Made by a program: the position numbers and the translations under genes. The notes under the pieces were generated by a model, which worked only from the letters and a program-made list of their open reading frames with translations, made no database searches and was not told where the DNA came from. Source: Cellulomonas alba (GTDB taxonomy: Bacteria; Actinomycetota; Actinomycetes; Actinomycetales; Cellulomonadaceae). From it: DNA of 64,000 nt. Positions 62,913 to 64,000 of the stretch are shown piece after piece. How positions within the stretch are numbered: position 1 is the stretch's first letter; the number at the start of each line of letters is the position of its first letter. The stretch lies in contig NZ_JAUCGQ010000001.1 in the NCBI RefSeq assembly GCF_030362835.1, positions 2,149,461 through 2,213,460 of the forward strand, read 5' to 3'.

Positions 62913-62985
62913 GCCGCCTTAGCTCAGTCGGCAGAGCGTCTCACTCGTAATGAGAAGGTCAAGGGTTCGATTCCCTTAGGCGGCT
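62913..62985 (+). tRNA. tRNA-Thr (anticodon CGT)
   Basis: The 73-nt sequence folds into a complete cloverleaf: acceptor GCCGCCT/AGGCGGC, D-arm GCTC/GAGC, anticodon stem TCTCA/TGAGA with loop CTCGTAA (anticodon CGT, reads ACG), and T-arm AAGGG/CCCTT with TTCGATT. The discriminator base is T; the 3' CCA is not encoded. It is a single tRNA gene followed by a terminator. Confidence 0.97.
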
Positions 62986-62994
62986 CAGCAACCA

Positions 62995-63035
62995 CGAAGG
63001 CCCCGTCCCGGCGTCACGCCGCAACGGGGCCTTCG
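62995..63035 (+). terminator. terminator after tRNA-Thr
   Basis: CGAAGGCCCCGT (62995-63006) pairs perfectly with ACGGGGCCTTCG (63024-63035), a 12-bp stem whose loop contains a second small stem GGCG/CGCC. It lies 9 nt after the tRNA. The convergent SnoaL-like gene ends at 63084, so it may serve both directions. Confidence 0.8.
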
Positions 63036-63083
63036 TCGTGCCGTGCGGGTCGCCGGGTGGCGTCGGACCGCGTCGATCGCGGA

Positions 63084-63485
63084 TCACGGGCGCCGCTCGG
63101 CGACGACGGCGGCGATGTCGCGGTGGTTCAGGTAGACGAGCACGCGCCAGCCGCCGTCCATGCGGCGCATCAGGTAGCTGGACTCGAGCGTGAGTGGCTC
63201 GGCGGCCTCGTCGACCAGGTCGACGTCCCACGTCGTCGTGGCGAGCACGTGCCGGTCGTCGAGCTCGTGCACGTCGAGGTGGCGGAGCGTGGTGCCGGTC
63301 GCGCCGATCGCGGCGAACATCGCCTGTCGCGCCGGGAGCGCACGCGCCAGCTGGTCGCGGCTGACGAGTGCCACGGCCGCGGGGTCCAGGCTAAGGAACT
63401 GGTCGTGGAACACGTCGGTCGATCGGCTGCCCGACATGGTCTCGAGAGCGGCTCTGACCTCCGCGGCGGTGTGCGACGACGACAT
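63084..63485 (-). CDS. SnoaL-like/DUF4440 (NTF2-fold) protein
   Basis: The 133-residue protein has a helix-rich N-terminus and the curved beta-sheet pattern of NTF2-fold proteins (DVHELDDRHVLATTTWDVDLVDEAAEPLTLESSYLMRRMDGGWRVLVYLNHRD). Such proteins include small hydrolases, isomerases and binding proteins; most DUF4440 members have no known role. ATG 63485 is preceded by AGGGAG. It is divergent from a MarR gene, which may control it. Confidence 0.78.
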   Translation of the reverse strand: MSSSHTAAEVRAALETMSGSRSTDVFHDQFLSLDPAAVALVSRDQLARALPARQAMFAAIGATGTTLRHLDVHELDDRHVLATTTWDVDLVDEAAEPLTLESSYLMRRMDGGWRVLVYLNHRDIAAVVAERRP

Positions 63486-63529
63486 GTCAGCTCCCTGCTT
63501 CCGGTCGATTGAGGGCTACGACAGTAACT

Positions 63530-63540
63530 GTTGCGACAAC
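63530..63540. promoter_or_regulatory. small palindrome in the SnoaL-MarR gap
   Basis: GTTG-CGA-CAAC lies midway between the divergent starts in an AT-richer stretch (AGTAACTGTTGCGACAACTA). MarR operators are short inverted repeats in such gaps; with 4-bp arms this is only a candidate. Confidence 0.3.
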
Positions 63541-63601
63541 TAAAGTGAACCACCGCGGCGTGACACCATGCGAGGCGCTGGTCACCAGAGGGGAGCCGCC
63601 G

Positions 63602-64000
63602 ATGCCCGGGCCGTCCGTCGCCGTCTCCACCGCGGTCATGCGCCTCGCGCGCGAGCTCCGGGCAGCGCTCGACCGGGCGTTCGACGACCTGGGCCTCACC
63701 TCGCAGCAGGCGGCACTGCTCATCCACATGGTCACCGGCGCCACGAGCCCGAAGGAGCTCGCCGGCCTGCTGGGCGTGGACACGGCGGGGATGACGCGGA
63801 TGCTCGACCGGCTCGAGCGCAAGGGCCTCGTGACGCGCGCAGCCGATCCGGACGACCGTCGCGCCGTCCGGGTCTCGCCGACCCCCGCCGGCGCGGCTCT
63901 GGTGCCCCGCCTGGCACCGATCTTCGACCGCGTGTCCGCCGCGCTGGTCGGCGACCTGGACGCCCGCGACCTGACGCGAACGGTCGAGGCGCTGCTGGCG
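63602..64000 (+). CDS. MarR-family regulator (3' end outside window)
   Basis: The visible 133 residues have the MarR winged helix: LGLTSQQAALLIHMVTG, the recognition helix SPKELAGLLGVDTAGMTRMLDRLERKGLV and the wing RAADPDDRRAVRVSPTPAG. MarR dimers usually repress a divergent or downstream gene and respond to phenolic or oxidising compounds. ATG 63602 follows AGGGGAG. The frame runs off the end of the window without a stop, shortly before the usual C-terminus. Confidence 0.88.
   Translation, partial: MPGPSVAVSTAVMRLARELRAALDRAFDDLGLTSQQAALLIHMVTGATSPKELAGLLGVDTAGMTRMLDRLERKGLVTRAADPDDRRAVRVSPTPAGAALVPRLAPIFDRVSAALVGDLDARDLTRTVEALLA

Overview
The window is very GC-rich DNA with GTG and TTG starts, 4-bp gene overlaps and many promoters sited just before the start codon. 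Gene content (argA of the Rv2747 type, disA/radA/mutY neighbourhood, LppM-type lipoprotein, HspR-type operator before clpB, many sugar ABC systems and glycosidases) points to an actinomycete, most likely a cellulose or plant-polymer degrader of the Cellulomonas type (Micrococcales). That placement is inference; there is no rRNA here to settle it.

Layout. 1-138: 3' end of an unknown gene. 0.2-7 kb: trmB with a coupled HTH-less LysR-type sensor, a VOC protein, a CDF metal exporter overlapping a ClC/YfeO-type channel, then a YihY/BrkB membrane protein and an alpha/beta hydrolase. 7-14 kb: clpB behind an HspR-type operator, a Gfo/Idh/MocA oxidoreductase, small membrane proteins, exonuclease III. 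14-20.5 kb: an SDR and the glycerol genes glpD-glpF-glpK, divergent from a SorC-family regulator with a palindromic operator. 20.6-24.3 kb: argA, a two-copy 150-bp repeat, mutY, a membrane-anchored protein and disA. 24.5-31.2 kb: a sugar cassette (ROK regulator, ABC binding protein, two permeases, GH4 phospho-glycosidase, BadF-type sugar kinase) lying between disA and radA, which are neighbours in other actinobacteria. 31.3-43 kb: radA, a YciI-like protein, a large membrane-anchored protein, a GT39/GT2-GtrA envelope glycosylation pair, an LppM-like lipoprotein, a VOC protein, a two-component system and a TetR repressor. 43-52 kb: a GH3 beta-glucosidase and a complete oligopeptide-type ABC importer, controlled by the divergent TetR. 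52-64 kb: a DUF4242 protein and AraC regulator, a STAS-like protein, a PAP2 phosphatase, topA, a second Gfo/Idh oxidoreductase, tmk-holB, an exported TAP-type peptidase, tRNA-Thr(CGT), a SnoaL-like protein and a truncated MarR gene.

How the parts work together. Three carbon-uptake modules each carry their own regulator and a visible operator: glycerol (SorC), a phosphorylated beta-glycoside route (ROK) and oligosaccharide import with GH3 hydrolysis (TetR). Housekeeping replication and repair genes (topA, tmk, holB, radA, disA, mutY, xth) fill much of the rest. I found no insertion sequences, CRISPR arrays, phage genes or recognised defence systems. The most unusual non-coding content is a 53-nt hairpin present twice with identical arms, the 150-bp direct repeat before mutY, several tandem hairpins inside operons, and a recurring pattern of -10 boxes placed 6-8 nt before start codons, which implies many leaderless mRNAs.
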